Of a stretch of DNA of 11,442 bases, positions 1 through 6,221 are shown piece after piece. The stretch is from JBEVNX01 sp040507895 (lineage in GTDB: Bacteria > Desulfobacterota > Binatia > JACPRU01): the NCBI GenBank assembly GCA_040507895.1, contig JBEVNX010000155.1, positions 1 through 11,442 on the forward strand, written 5' to 3'. Within the stretch, counting starts at the first letter, position 1; each line of letters starts with the position of its first letter. The position numbers were made by a program, and so were the translations under genes. The notes beneath the pieces are model-generated. The model was not told the DNA's origin, searched no databases, and saw nothing but the letters and a program-made list of their open reading frames with translations.

Positions 1-357
1 GGTGTCCAGGCCGCCGATTCCCGTGCCGAGCACCGCGCCGGTCTCCCAGTCGACCTCCCCGTCGCCCGCAGCGCTGCGCCGCAAGCCGGCGTCTTGCCAC
101 GCTTCCAACGCGGCGAGGCACGCATGTCGCAGGTTTGAGTTCATCGATAAGCGCTCGCCCTCACGAAACACGCGGGCCGCGATCTCCTCGACGCCCTCGG
201 GCACGCCGGCAACGGTGCAACCGAAGCCGAGCTCCTTCAGCTTGGCCACGGCGCGGATTCCCGATCGCCCGGCGCGCAACGCCGCATCGAACGCGTCGAC
301 GCCGACGCCGTTCGGCGCCACCACGCCGAGCCCCGTCACGACCACTCGCCTTCTCAC
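1..357 (-). CDS. Beta-ketoacyl-ACP synthase II-type (KAS II), N-terminal part, cut by window edge
   Basis: The first 119 codons of a condensing enzyme that extends acyl-ACP with malonyl-ACP in the cytosol. The protein opens VRRRVVVTGLGVVAPNGVGV, the classic first strand and turn of KAS I/II (FabB/FabF) proteins. A GTGIGG stretch near residues 113-118 also fits the family. The GTG start is chosen because the conserved N-terminus begins right there and because it forms a GTGA overlap with the stop of the upstream FabZ gene, so it is probably translated by coupling. The catalytic Cys and two His lie beyond the left edge, so activity and the FabF versus FabB choice cannot be checked. It is the last visible gene of the leftward operon. 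Family membership is secure; a KS-like chain-length factor without the Cys cannot be excluded. Confidence 0.92.
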   Translation of the reverse strand, partial: MRRRVVVTGLGVVAPNGVGVDAFDAALRAGRSGIRAVAKLKELGFGCTVAGVPEGVEEIAARVFREGERLSMNSNLRHACLAALEAWQDAGLRRSAAGDGEVDWETGAVLGTGIGGLDT

Positions 358-812
358 CGCGGCACACCCATTCCCGAAAGCCGGCCCGCGCAGACGAGCG
401 TGCCGTCTTCGAGATGCATGCGTACCTCCGAATGCAATCGCTTCCTGCGGTAGAGCACCTTGCGTCCAGTGGTAAGCACCCGGGCGCCTGGGGGCACCAT
501 CGCAGAGAACTCGACCTCCGCGTCCGTAAAGAGCGAGAGCGTACGCTCGACCTCGTCGCGCAGCGTCTCCTTGGCGAGCAGATAGATGCCGTGGGCCACG
601 AGCGCGGCCTGCGTCATCGCTTCGAGCAGGATCACGCCCGGCGTGACCGGGCGGCCGGGGAAGTGACCGCCGTAGAACCCGTGATCGGCTCGGAAGCGGT
701 AGCTCGCCACCACATGCTCGTCGTCGATCTCGAGGATCTCGTCGATGAAGCGAAACGGCTCCCGTTGCGGAATCATGCTCAGGATCTCCGTCGGAGTGAG
801 GACGATGCTCAT
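354..812 (-). CDS. fabZ: 3-hydroxyacyl-ACP dehydratase, FabZ type
   Basis: Dehydrates beta-hydroxyacyl-ACP to trans-2-enoyl-ACP in the fatty-acid elongation cycle; a cytosolic hotdog-fold protein. At 152 residues it is the usual FabZ length. The signature runs from the catalytic His50 (GGHFPGRPVTPGV) to Glu64 in LLEAMTQAA, giving the His/Glu pair that separates FabZ from FabA (His/Asp). The N-terminal IPQREPFRFIDEI matches the family's IPHRxPFLxxD-like opening. The ATG overlaps the stop of the FabA gene by four bases (ATGA), and its own stop overlaps the KAS II GTG. There is little Shine-Dalgarno sequence in front, which fits coupled translation. A FabZ directly after a FabA is unusual. The symbol denotes family; the enzyme could be a paralogue dedicated to a special acyl chain. 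Confidence 0.94.
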   Translation of the reverse strand: MSIVLTPTEILSMIPQREPFRFIDEILEIDDEHVVASYRFRADHGFYGGHFPGRPVTPGVILLEAMTQAALVAHGIYLLAKETLRDEVERTLSLFTDAEVEFSAMVPPGARVLTTGRKVLYRRKRLHSEVRMHLEDGTLVCAGRLSGMGVPR

Positions 813-1360
813 TGCGGCGCGCGGTACTCGATGGCTTCGAAGATGCCAACCTTCGCTCGCTTGACGGCGTAGATCGGCTCATCGTCGACGAGCAGGCGCC
901 CGTCGCCGATGACGATCGTCGATCCAGACGCCGGCAGCGCGGCGTAGCGCACCACATCGACCTCGTAGCGAACCAGGCGATGGTGGGGGCGGATCTGGCC
1001 CGAGAACTCGATCTCGCCGCTGCCGAGAGCGCGGCCGGCGCCGAGCGCGCCGTTCCACGCACAATAGAAGCCGAGCAGCTGCCAGACGCCGTCGACCCCG
1101 AGGCAGCCGGGCTGTACCGGGTCGTCGCGGAAGTGACAGGCGAAATACCAGTCGTCGGCGCGAACATCCCTCTCCGCGACCATCCGGCCGCGGTTGCCGC
1201 TGGAGCTCATCTCCACGATGCGATCGACCATCAACAGGGGCGGCAGAGGGAGCCGCGAGCGAAAGCCGCTCGGCGCGTCCTGGAGCAACTGGCCGTCGGC
1301 GAAGCCGAGCAGCTCTTCCTTCTCGAACCGCGTGCGACGACGGAACTCGGCGTACGTCAT
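809..1360 (-). CDS. fabA: 3-hydroxydecanoyl-ACP dehydratase/isomerase, FabA type
   Basis: FabA-class hotdog enzyme. Family members dehydrate 3-hydroxyacyl-ACP and isomerise trans-2 to cis-3-decenoyl-ACP, the branch point for anaerobic unsaturated fatty acids. At 183 residues it is close to E. coli FabA. The LPLPPLLMVDRI segment (about 37-48) and WYFACHFRDDPVQPGCLGVD (71-90) match FabA closely. Catalytic His76 and Asp90 keep the 14-residue spacing of E. coli His70/Asp84. GRALGSGEIEFSGQ further on is also typical. It sits between KAS III and FabZ with a 4-base ATGA overlap on each side, and a GGGGGTGAGG purine run precedes the ATG. Isomerase activity cannot be read from the sequence. The neighbouring KAS II could take the elongation role that FabB plays in E. 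coli. Confidence 0.95.
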   Translation of the reverse strand: MTYAEFRRRTRFEKEELLGFADGQLLQDAPSGFRSRLPLPPLLMVDRIVEMSSSGNRGRMVAERDVRADDWYFACHFRDDPVQPGCLGVDGVWQLLGFYCAWNGALGAGRALGSGEIEFSGQIRPHHRLVRYEVDVVRYAALPASGSTIVIGDGRLLVDDEPIYAVKRAKVGIFEAIEYRAPQ

Positions 1361-2364
1361 GCCTCACCCCCGAAAGGTGAGCCGAAGCGCACGAGCCCGC
1401 TCCCCCAAGTGAGGCCCGCGCCGACGCCGACGAGCGCGACGTCGTCGCGATCGCTCCACCGCTCCCAGGCCATCGAGATCACGGACGGAGCACCGGCCGC
1501 CGCCGTGTTGCCGTAGTGCTCCACGTTGGAGTGGTGGTGCGCCGGCGGGATCTCGCATTGGCGGCATACCGATTCCAACATGCGCAGGTTCGCCTGATGA
1601 CCGACGAAGTGAAACGTCCTCTCGCCGTCGTGGAACTCGTTCCACAGCGATTGGAAGCACTGCACGGTCTTGTGAATCGCGAACGTCTGCACCGTGCGCC
1701 CCTCCTGGCGAAAGTGTCCCGCGCGCGGCACGACGACCTTGGCGTGGCCGCTCGGGCTCGAGCTCAAGGCGGCGCCGTGGATGCGGGCGCGGCCCGGGCT
1801 CCGGGTCGACACGACCGCAGCCGCGGCGGCGTCTCCCCAGAGCACGGCGGAGGAGCGATCCGTGTAGTCCACCGTCCGCGTCATCCCCTCGGCCGCCACG
1901 GCGAGCACGAAAGTCGGCAGCGCTTCGGAGCGCGCGATGGACAGTACGTAGAGCATCGCCAGGAAGCTCGTGCACGCCGAGTGCACGTCGAAGCACGGCA
2001 CCTCGAGCCCGAGCGCGCTCGCCACGGTGCAGGCCTCGGCGGGCGACAGGGTGTCAGGCGCGGAGCTGCCGGCGACCACCAGGCCGATGTCGCGCTTGTC
2101 GATGCCGGCACGCGTGATCGCCATCTCCGCCGCGCGGGCGCCCATCTCGGCGTTGGTGTGAATGGACGCTTCGTGGGCGGCGCGCGAATCGCAGTTGCGC
2201 GTCTGGCGAATGTAGTCGAGCGACAGCACCGTGCGTCGCAAGCGGATCCCCACGCGTTCGACGATCCACTCGTCGCTTGTGCCGATGTCGAGGCTCTCGA
2301 GAAACGCATTGGTGATCCGGTTCTCGGGATGGAAGTGCCCGAGACCATGGAGGTGGAGCGTCAT
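1357..2364 (-). CDS. Beta-ketoacyl-ACP synthase III (FabH-like condensing enzyme)
   Basis: Thiolase-fold initiation enzyme of 335 residues. KAS III normally condenses acyl-CoA with malonyl-ACP. The catalytic triad is intact: Cys131 in FDVHSACTSF, His256 in VGHQANLRM and Asn286 in HYGNTAAAGAPS. WIVERVGIRLRR (34-44) matches the FabH WIVxRTGIxxRR signature. Relative to E. coli FabH (Cys112), about 17-19 extra residues (SLDYIRQTRNCDSRAAHEAS, roughly 48-68) sit before the active site. The frame extends 20 codons upstream, but I chose the ATG at 2364 because homology starts there and it forms an ATGA overlap with the preceding reductase stop. Its own stop overlaps the FabA ATG. Primer specificity is unknown; related folds include OleA-type and quinolone/resorcinol condensing enzymes, and none of their partner genes is visible. 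Confidence 0.93.
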   Translation of the reverse strand: MTLHLHGLGHFHPENRITNAFLESLDIGTSDEWIVERVGIRLRRTVLSLDYIRQTRNCDSRAAHEASIHTNAEMGARAAEMAITRAGIDKRDIGLVVAGSSAPDTLSPAEACTVASALGLEVPCFDVHSACTSFLAMLYVLSIARSEALPTFVLAVAAEGMTRTVDYTDRSSAVLWGDAAAAAVVSTRSPGRARIHGAALSSSPSGHAKVVVPRAGHFRQEGRTVQTFAIHKTVQCFQSLWNEFHDGERTFHFVGHQANLRMLESVCRQCEIPPAHHHSNVEHYGNTAAAGAPSVISMAWERWSDRDDVALVGVGAGLTWGSGLVRFGSPFGGEA

Positions 2365-3308
2365 CGCGAAAGACCCGAGACGTGCTCCCCGCCGTCGACG
2401 CGGACCACCTCGCCGTTGATCCACGCGGCTTCGTCCGTCGAGAGCAGGAAGATGGCGTTGGCGACGTCTTGCGGCGTGGTGAGCCTGCGGAAGGGATTGC
2501 GCAAGCGGGCGTGCGACTTCAACTGCTCGGCGCCTGGAATCAGGCGTAGCGCCGGCGTGTCCGTGACCCCGGCCTGGATCACGTTACAGCGCAACCCGCG
2601 GTGCGCCATCTCCACCGCGATCGAGCGCGCCACCGACTCGAGCGCAACCTTGGCGGCGGCAACCGCCGCGTAGCCCTTCCACGCGAGCTCGTTGCCCTCG
2701 CTCGTGAGGCCGAACACGCGCGCATCCTCGGCAAACAGGCCGCGGCGCAGGATCTCTTGGGTCCAACCGAGCAGGCTCGTTCCCATGCTGTGGATCGTCA
2801 GCGTCAGATCTTCTTCGTCGATGAACGAGGCGGACGGATACGCCGGCGGAGACGCGAGCGTGTGAAGCGCGTCGAGACCGCCTGCGAACAGGCGGTCGAT
2901 CGTCTGCGCGAGCCGGTCGGGTTCGATCGCCAGCTCCGCGGCCAGCGACGAGAGATCGTCGCGCGCGGAGGATGCGTTCGGCGCGATCAGCTTCAGGTTG
3001 CCGAAGGCGATCGAGTGCAGGAGAACGCGGACGCGCCCCGCCGGTCCCATCGCCTCGCAAAGGCCGTCCAGCACCGTCGCGCGAGTCTGGCGATCGAGCG
3101 CGTCGGCATTGAAGACGAGCAGGCTCGTGCCCCGGGAGCGAATTCGCGCGAATTCGGCGTCGATTCGCTCCATCGCCCCACGCCGATCGCGGTGTACGAC
3201 GCAGAGGCTCATGCCATGCGCCGACAGCTTGTGCGCCGTGGCCAGCCCGAATCCGCTCGACCCGCCGAGGATGACTGCCCACTCGGTCCTGGAGAATTCC
3301 GCCGTCAT
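2361..3308 (-). CDS. SDR-family oxidoreductase, probable enoyl-ACP reductase (atypical FabI/FabL-like)
   Basis: Rossmann-fold NAD(P)H reductase of 315 residues, probably reducing trans-2-enoyl-ACP. The cofactor loop is GGSSGFG (15-21), more like FabL or ordinary SDRs than the FabI GxxxxxSxxxG loop. LLHSIAFGN (97-104) resembles the FabI HSIAFA strand. The catalytic pair is Tyr213-x6-Lys220, the FabI/FabL spacing; ordinary SDR ketoreductases use YxxxK, and residue 217 is Ala. VVRVDGGEHVSG closes the protein as in FabI. Oddities: the usual second FabI Tyr (E. coli Tyr146, ten before the catalytic Tyr) is Ser203, and about 50 residues are inserted at roughly 105-165. The ATG at 3308 is chosen because the Rossmann strand begins soon after and it overlaps a small upstream ORF stop (ATGA). 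An in-frame ATG at 3389 would add 27 basic residues and looks wrong. A ketoreductase role remains possible. Confidence 0.82.
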   Translation of the reverse strand: MTAEFSRTEWAVILGGSSGFGLATAHKLSAHGMSLCVVHRDRRGAMERIDAEFARIRSRGTSLLVFNADALDRQTRATVLDGLCEAMGPAGRVRVLLHSIAFGNLKLIAPNASSARDDLSSLAAELAIEPDRLAQTIDRLFAGGLDALHTLASPPAYPSASFIDEEDLTLTIHSMGTSLLGWTQEILRRGLFAEDARVFGLTSEGNELAWKGYAAVAAAKVALESVARSIAVEMAHRGLRCNVIQAGVTDTPALRLIPGAEQLKSHARLRNPFRRLTTPQDVANAIFLLSTDEAAWINGEVVRVDGGEHVSGLSR

Positions 3309-3445
3309 GCCGAATCCGTGAGAAGCAAGCGAAATGCCGCGGCGACGCGAGAAATTGCGTCGATGCCTCGGAGTCTGACGCACGGCCATGCCGATTCGTT
3401 ACTCATCCGCTTCTCCCGCACTGTGCATAAAGCAACAGCACTCAT
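3305..3445 (-). CDS. Possible 46-residue leader or small protein, unrecognised
   Basis: A short reading frame of 46 codons whose TGA forms an ATGA overlap with the reductase start, the same junction type as every gene pair downstream. A strong GGAGGA ribosome-binding site lies nine bases before the ATG at 3445. A second in-frame ATG at 3406 also has a GGGAG upstream and would give 33 residues. The product has two Cys, an Arg-rich middle and a hydrophobic C-terminal stretch (ISRVAAAFRLLL), with no recognised domain and no signal peptide. It could be a real small protein, a leader whose translation delivers ribosomes to the weakly preceded reductase start, or a chance frame in GC-rich DNA. The frame stays open far upstream inside the acyltransferase gene, so openness alone is no evidence. 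No function is proposed. Confidence 0.35.
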   Translation of the reverse strand: MSAVALCTVREKRMSNESAWPCVRLRGIDAISRVAAAFRLLLTDSA

Positions 3446-3452
3446 ACGACGC

Positions 3453-3460
3453 CCTCCTCC
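3453..3460 (-). promoter_or_regulatory. Ribosome-binding site before the small leader ORF
   Basis: The minus strand carries a GGAGGAGG purine run, then seven bases before the ATG at 3445. It is the best Shine-Dalgarno match in region A and the main reason to take the leader ORF seriously. The reductase ATG itself has only a weak GGA in front of it. Confidence 0.5.
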
Positions 3461-3491
3461 GTTGGCGGCCAAAGACCTCACCGCCAGGGCC

Positions 3492-3542
3492 GCGAGCTCG
3501 AGCGGCGAGTCACATTCGCCCGCTCTCACGTGGTGAGCTCGC
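3492..3542. promoter_or_regulatory. Nested inverted repeats in the leader region of the fatty-acid operon, possible operator
   Basis: Two 8-base arms, GCGAGCTC at 3492-3499 and GAGCTCGC at 3535-3542, are perfect inverted repeats. Between and overlapping them is CTCAC-GTG-GTGAG (3525-3537) with a CACGTG core. The block lies between the end of the acyltransferase gene and the leader/reductase start, where an operator or attenuator would be expected. No T-run follows on the minus strand, so it is not a simple intrinsic terminator. Short GC-rich palindromes are common in such DNA, so significance is unproven. Confidence 0.25.
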
Positions 3543-3551
3543 TCGCGTCGT

Positions 3552-3579
3552 ACCCTACGCGAAGTTACGAGGAGATCAA
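3552..3579 (-). promoter_or_regulatory. Weak sigma70-like promoter candidate for the fatty-acid operon
   Basis: On the minus strand TTGATC (3579-3574) and TAGGGT (3557-3552) are separated by 16 bases, upstream of the inverted repeats and the leader ORF. The -35 box is reasonable and the -10 box is poor (three of six consensus positions). It lies in the least GC-rich part of the 3309-3630 gap. Apart from this, the inverted repeats and the small ORF, I see nothing else in that gap. Confidence 0.2.
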
Positions 3580-3630
3580 TACCACTAGATTCTTTCGTGG
3601 CATTCGAGGACGAGCTCCCTTCTCGCACCG

Positions 3631-5082
3631 TCACGCCGCGCGTCGCCTCGACGCGCGTGGCGCCCGTCGACCGATCGGTCTTCGCGCCTCGCTCGCGCGT
3701 TCGAGGAGCTCGCAGAACGACACCGCGATCACGTAGACGAGCTCCTCCAGATCGGGGACGACGGAGGGGTCGGCGAGAAACCCCCAGTGGAGCCGGCAGT
3801 GGTAGCTGAGCAGCGCGATGCCGAGGCCTTGGCTTTCGAACAACGGCACGCTCGGGTAGGCGGCGAGCAGGCGCGCACCGTTGAGATACAGCGGGAGCCG
3901 CGGCCCGGACACGTTGGTGACGATGAGGTTGAAGGGGCGCAGGCGCTCGAGCACGCGCACGCCGAAATCGAGAGCCGCGGGTGCGATGTCGTCGGCGAGC
4001 CGGAGCAAGCCGTACAGGCCGCGAGCGTGCGCCGATTGCTTCAGCCGCATCGTCGCCGAGTGCACCGCGGCGACACGCGCCGCCGGGTCTCGCTCCGCGA
4101 CCGGCAAGGGCAGGAGCCAGAACGACGCTTGGTTCCCGAGCGGCGAGGCCGCGTCGCGAATGCTCACGGGCACCGCGGCGCGCAGTTCGCCGCCGTCGCC
4201 GGCGCCGCGCCGCGACAGGTAGCGTCGCAGCGCTCCGGCCACCGTGGCGAGCACGACGTCGTTCAATGTGACGCCGAAATGGCGCTGGACGACCCGGACT
4301 TCGTCGACGCTCATCGCCAGCCATTCGAAGCGCCGCTCCGGGCCGATGGCGTGGTTGAACGAAGTCTTGCGGGCGGGGCGGAGTAGCGTCGAGGCCGTCT
4401 CGGCGAGCGATGCGGCGCCGTCGCGAACGACAGTCCAGCTCTCGCGCGGCGCCCGCAACGGCGCCGTGGCGAGCGCAAGCGCGGTCCGAGCACGGCGGGC
4501 GGACGCCGAGAGGTCTTCGATCCAGAGCTCGAACGGCGTGGGTGCGGGCCGCGGCGTCCACGGCGCGATCGGCTCCGTGCGCTGGTCGGCGGTGACGTCG
4601 AGCAGCGCGCAGAGCAGCGCCAATCCGCCCTCGCCGTCCGCCATGCAGTGATGCATCTTCAGGACGATCGTGAATCGATCGGCCCCGCCTCCGTCGAGGA
4701 TCCACAGCTCCCAGAGAGGTCGGCCGAGGTCGAGCGGTCGCGCGAGCACCTCGCCCACCGCCTGCTTCCAATTCCGCTCGCTCGCGCGCCGCCCGAGCCG
4801 TAGAGCGCGAACGTGAGCTTCGAGATCGAAGCGCTCATCGTCGACCCACAGCATCCGCCCTTCGAGGGGAGTGCGCGCGAGCCGCTGCCGAAAGCGTGGA
4901 GCACGATCGAGCCGAGCCGCCACGTGACGGCGCAGACGCCGCAGGTCGAGTTCGCCGTCAGAGGTCGCAAAAGGCCCCGTCTCGAAGACCAGCGCCGCGC
5001 CGATGTGCATCGGCGCGTGCTCGTGCTCGGCCGCCAGAAAGAACGCGTCGAGAGTTGACAAGGGATCGGCATTCGCAGTCAT
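3631..5082 (-). CDS. Wax ester synthase / acyl-CoA:diacylglycerol acyltransferase (WS/DGAT family)
   Basis: Family members esterify acyl-CoA to fatty alcohols or diacylglycerol, making storage wax esters or triacylglycerol at the membrane or lipid-body surface. At 483 residues it is a full-length member. The N-terminus has the typical PLSTLDAFFLAAE opening. PLDLGRPLWELW (about 116-127) precedes the catalytic HHCMADG motif (HHxxxDG; His144, His145, Asp149). LNDVVLATVAGALRRYL (Asn274-Asp275) is the second family block. The frame reaches a GTG at 5103, but the ATG at 5082 has GAGGA eight bases upstream and begins at the conserved region. It sits alone between two operons, with about 180 bases upstream and 185 bases before the leader ORF. 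Substrate choice (wax ester or triacylglycerol) cannot be read. It is a plausible consumer of chains made by the neighbouring genes. Confidence 0.95.
   Translation of the reverse strand: MTANADPLSTLDAFFLAAEHEHAPMHIGAALVFETGPFATSDGELDLRRLRRHVAARLDRAPRFRQRLARTPLEGRMLWVDDERFDLEAHVRALRLGRRASERNWKQAVGEVLARPLDLGRPLWELWILDGGGADRFTIVLKMHHCMADGEGGLALLCALLDVTADQRTEPIAPWTPRPAPTPFELWIEDLSASARRARTALALATAPLRAPRESWTVVRDGAASLAETASTLLRPARKTSFNHAIGPERRFEWLAMSVDEVRVVQRHFGVTLNDVVLATVAGALRRYLSRRGAGDGGELRAAVPVSIRDAASPLGNQASFWLLPLPVAERDPAARVAAVHSATMRLKQSAHARGLYGLLRLADDIAPAALDFGVRVLERLRPFNLIVTNVSGPRLPLYLNGARLLAAYPSVPLFESQGLGIALLSYHCRLHWGFLADPSVVPDLEELVYVIAVSFCELLERASEARRPIGRRAPRASRRRAA
3637..3657. repeat. Perfect 9-bp hairpin at the 3' end of the acyltransferase gene
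   Basis: CGCGCGTCG at 3637-3645 and CGACGCGCG at 3649-3657 form a perfect 9-bp stem with a CCT loop, inside the last codons of the WS/DGAT gene and ending a few bases before its stop codon. There is no T-run after it on the minus strand, so it is not a canonical intrinsic terminator. It might still slow transcription or protect the mRNA end, or simply reflect Arg/Ala-rich GC coding. Confidence 0.4.
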
Positions 5083-5090
5083 TCTTCGAT

Positions 5091-5095
5091 TCCTC
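5091..5095 (-). promoter_or_regulatory. Ribosome-binding site deciding the WS/DGAT start
   Basis: GAGGA on the minus strand, eight bases before the ATG at 5082. It lies inside the codons that an upstream GTG start (5103) would translate, which favours the ATG. The rest of the 5096-5262 gap holds no gene or clear promoter that I can see. Confidence 0.65.
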
Positions 5096-5262
5096 GCACG
5101 CACCGTCGCTGCAAGAAGCGAGCCCGCATCGACGCGCGGCAGCGGCTCGAGAATCGCCGCATCGGAGCCGTGCGGGTGTTGTCAGAGCAGCAGGGGTGCG
5201 CGGCGAACGGTCAGCCCGAGACGCGAACGCCGTTTTCAGAACGAAGCTGTCGAGGTCTTCCG

Positions 5263-6210
5263 CTACTGTTGCTGCTGCGCCTCCTCCGCGGCACTCGCTT
5301 GCTCCTGCGTGCGGACCAGGATCGCCTGCAGCGGGACATTGAGGGGAGGCAGCTGCTCCTGCCAGGAGAGCGACGGCAGACGGGCGAGCTCGCGGGTCTC
5401 GACGCGCACCGAGATCGATTCCCGCCCCGTCGTGCGACACACGCCCTTGTTCGGCGGCACGTCGGTGAAATCGCGCCCGATGGCTACCTTGACGAAGCGG
5501 TCGTCGACCAACTGGTCGTTCGTGGGATCCACGCCGATCCATCCCACGCCCGCAACCCAGGCCTCGCACCACGCATGGCTTTGCGATTCCTTGTTCGGCC
5601 GGTGGATGTAGCCGCTCACGTAGCGGGCGGGGATCCCGAAGCATCGGAGCACGGCGATCATCAGGTGGGCGAAGTCCTGACAAACTCCCTTGGCCTGACG
5701 CAGCACCTTATCGACCGGTGAGGTGGCGAGCGTGGCGTCGCGCGCATAGTCGAAGTGCTGGTGGATGTAGCGGGCGACGTCGAGCGCGACGCGGGCGATG
5801 GGTTGCCCCGGGGCCGGACGGAGCGCGTCGAGTAACGGGACGAGCAACGGGGTCTCGCGAACCGACCCGCGGAACTGCAGGAAGTCCAGCACGTCGATCG
5901 GCAGGTCGGCGCGCTCGTAGGGGAACCGCGCCCGGCTCGAGGCCAGGTCAGGAGCATCGCGATGCGTCTCGACGACGCTCGCGCTCAGGATGCGCACCAG
6001 CGAATGCGGCACCAGCAGATTGAAATGGTGCACGCGATTGCCGAAGCCGTCGATGTAACGAAACATCTCCGCCTGCGGCGTCACCCCGAGATGGTAGGAA
6101 TGGCAGCTCTGCTGCTCGTCGCTCATCGGCTCCATGCGGAGCTCGGTCAGCGATTCGATGCCGGCGTCCGAGTACTCGAACCGCGTCTCGTGCTGGATCT
6201 CGAGAATCAT
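5263..6210 (-). CDS. Transglutaminase-like (papain-fold) protein of the ATP-grasp/alpha-E cassette
   Basis: A 315-residue protein of the bacterial transglutaminase-like family (COG1305 type) with an N-terminal beta-rich domain starting MILEIQHETRFEYS. The catalytic triad is intact: Cys177 in KGVCQDFAH, His212 in QSHAWCEAW and Asp228 in GVDPTND. Such proteins act as peptidases or transamidases on amide bonds; the substrate here is unknown. No signal peptide is visible, so it is probably cytosolic. The open frame extends far upstream, but homology begins at the ATG at 6210, which has AGGAG eight bases before it. That site overlaps the TAG stop of the alpha-E gene, so the two genes are 11 bases apart and surely co-transcribed. 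The C-terminus ends in a Gln-rich tail (EEAQQQQ). It is the last gene of the three-gene minus-strand unit. Confidence 0.93.
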   Translation of the reverse strand: MILEIQHETRFEYSDAGIESLTELRMEPMSDEQQSCHSYHLGVTPQAEMFRYIDGFGNRVHHFNLLVPHSLVRILSASVVETHRDAPDLASSRARFPYERADLPIDVLDFLQFRGSVRETPLLVPLLDALRPAPGQPIARVALDVARYIHQHFDYARDATLATSPVDKVLRQAKGVCQDFAHLMIAVLRCFGIPARYVSGYIHRPNKESQSHAWCEAWVAGVGWIGVDPTNDQLVDDRFVKVAIGRDFTDVPPNKGVCRTTGRESISVRVETRELARLPSLSWQEQLPPLNVPLQAILVRTQEQASAAEEAQQQQ

Positions 6211-6221
6211 GGGGCGCGCTC

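Noticed and set aside
2361..3308. Calling the SDR a FabG-type ketoreductase
   Set aside because: The YxxxK spacing of ketoreductases is absent (Ala at that Lys position) and Tyr-x6-Lys with HSIAF fits enoyl reductases better, though activity is unproven.
3309..3389. Upstream ATG at 3389 as the reductase start
   Set aside because: It would add 27 mostly basic residues before the Rossmann strand, has no good ribosome-binding site, and breaks the 4-base overlap pattern.
2601..3536. Plus-strand frame opposite the reductase and leader region
   Set aside because: Arg-rich antisense shadow with no recognisable domain, and it covers the better supported reductase gene.
3446..4771. A long minus-strand frame running from inside the WS/DGAT gene into the leader ORF
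   Set aside because: Most of it is an out-of-frame, Arg/Ala-rich shadow of the acyltransferase. Only the final 46 codons have a ribosome-binding site and are reported separately.
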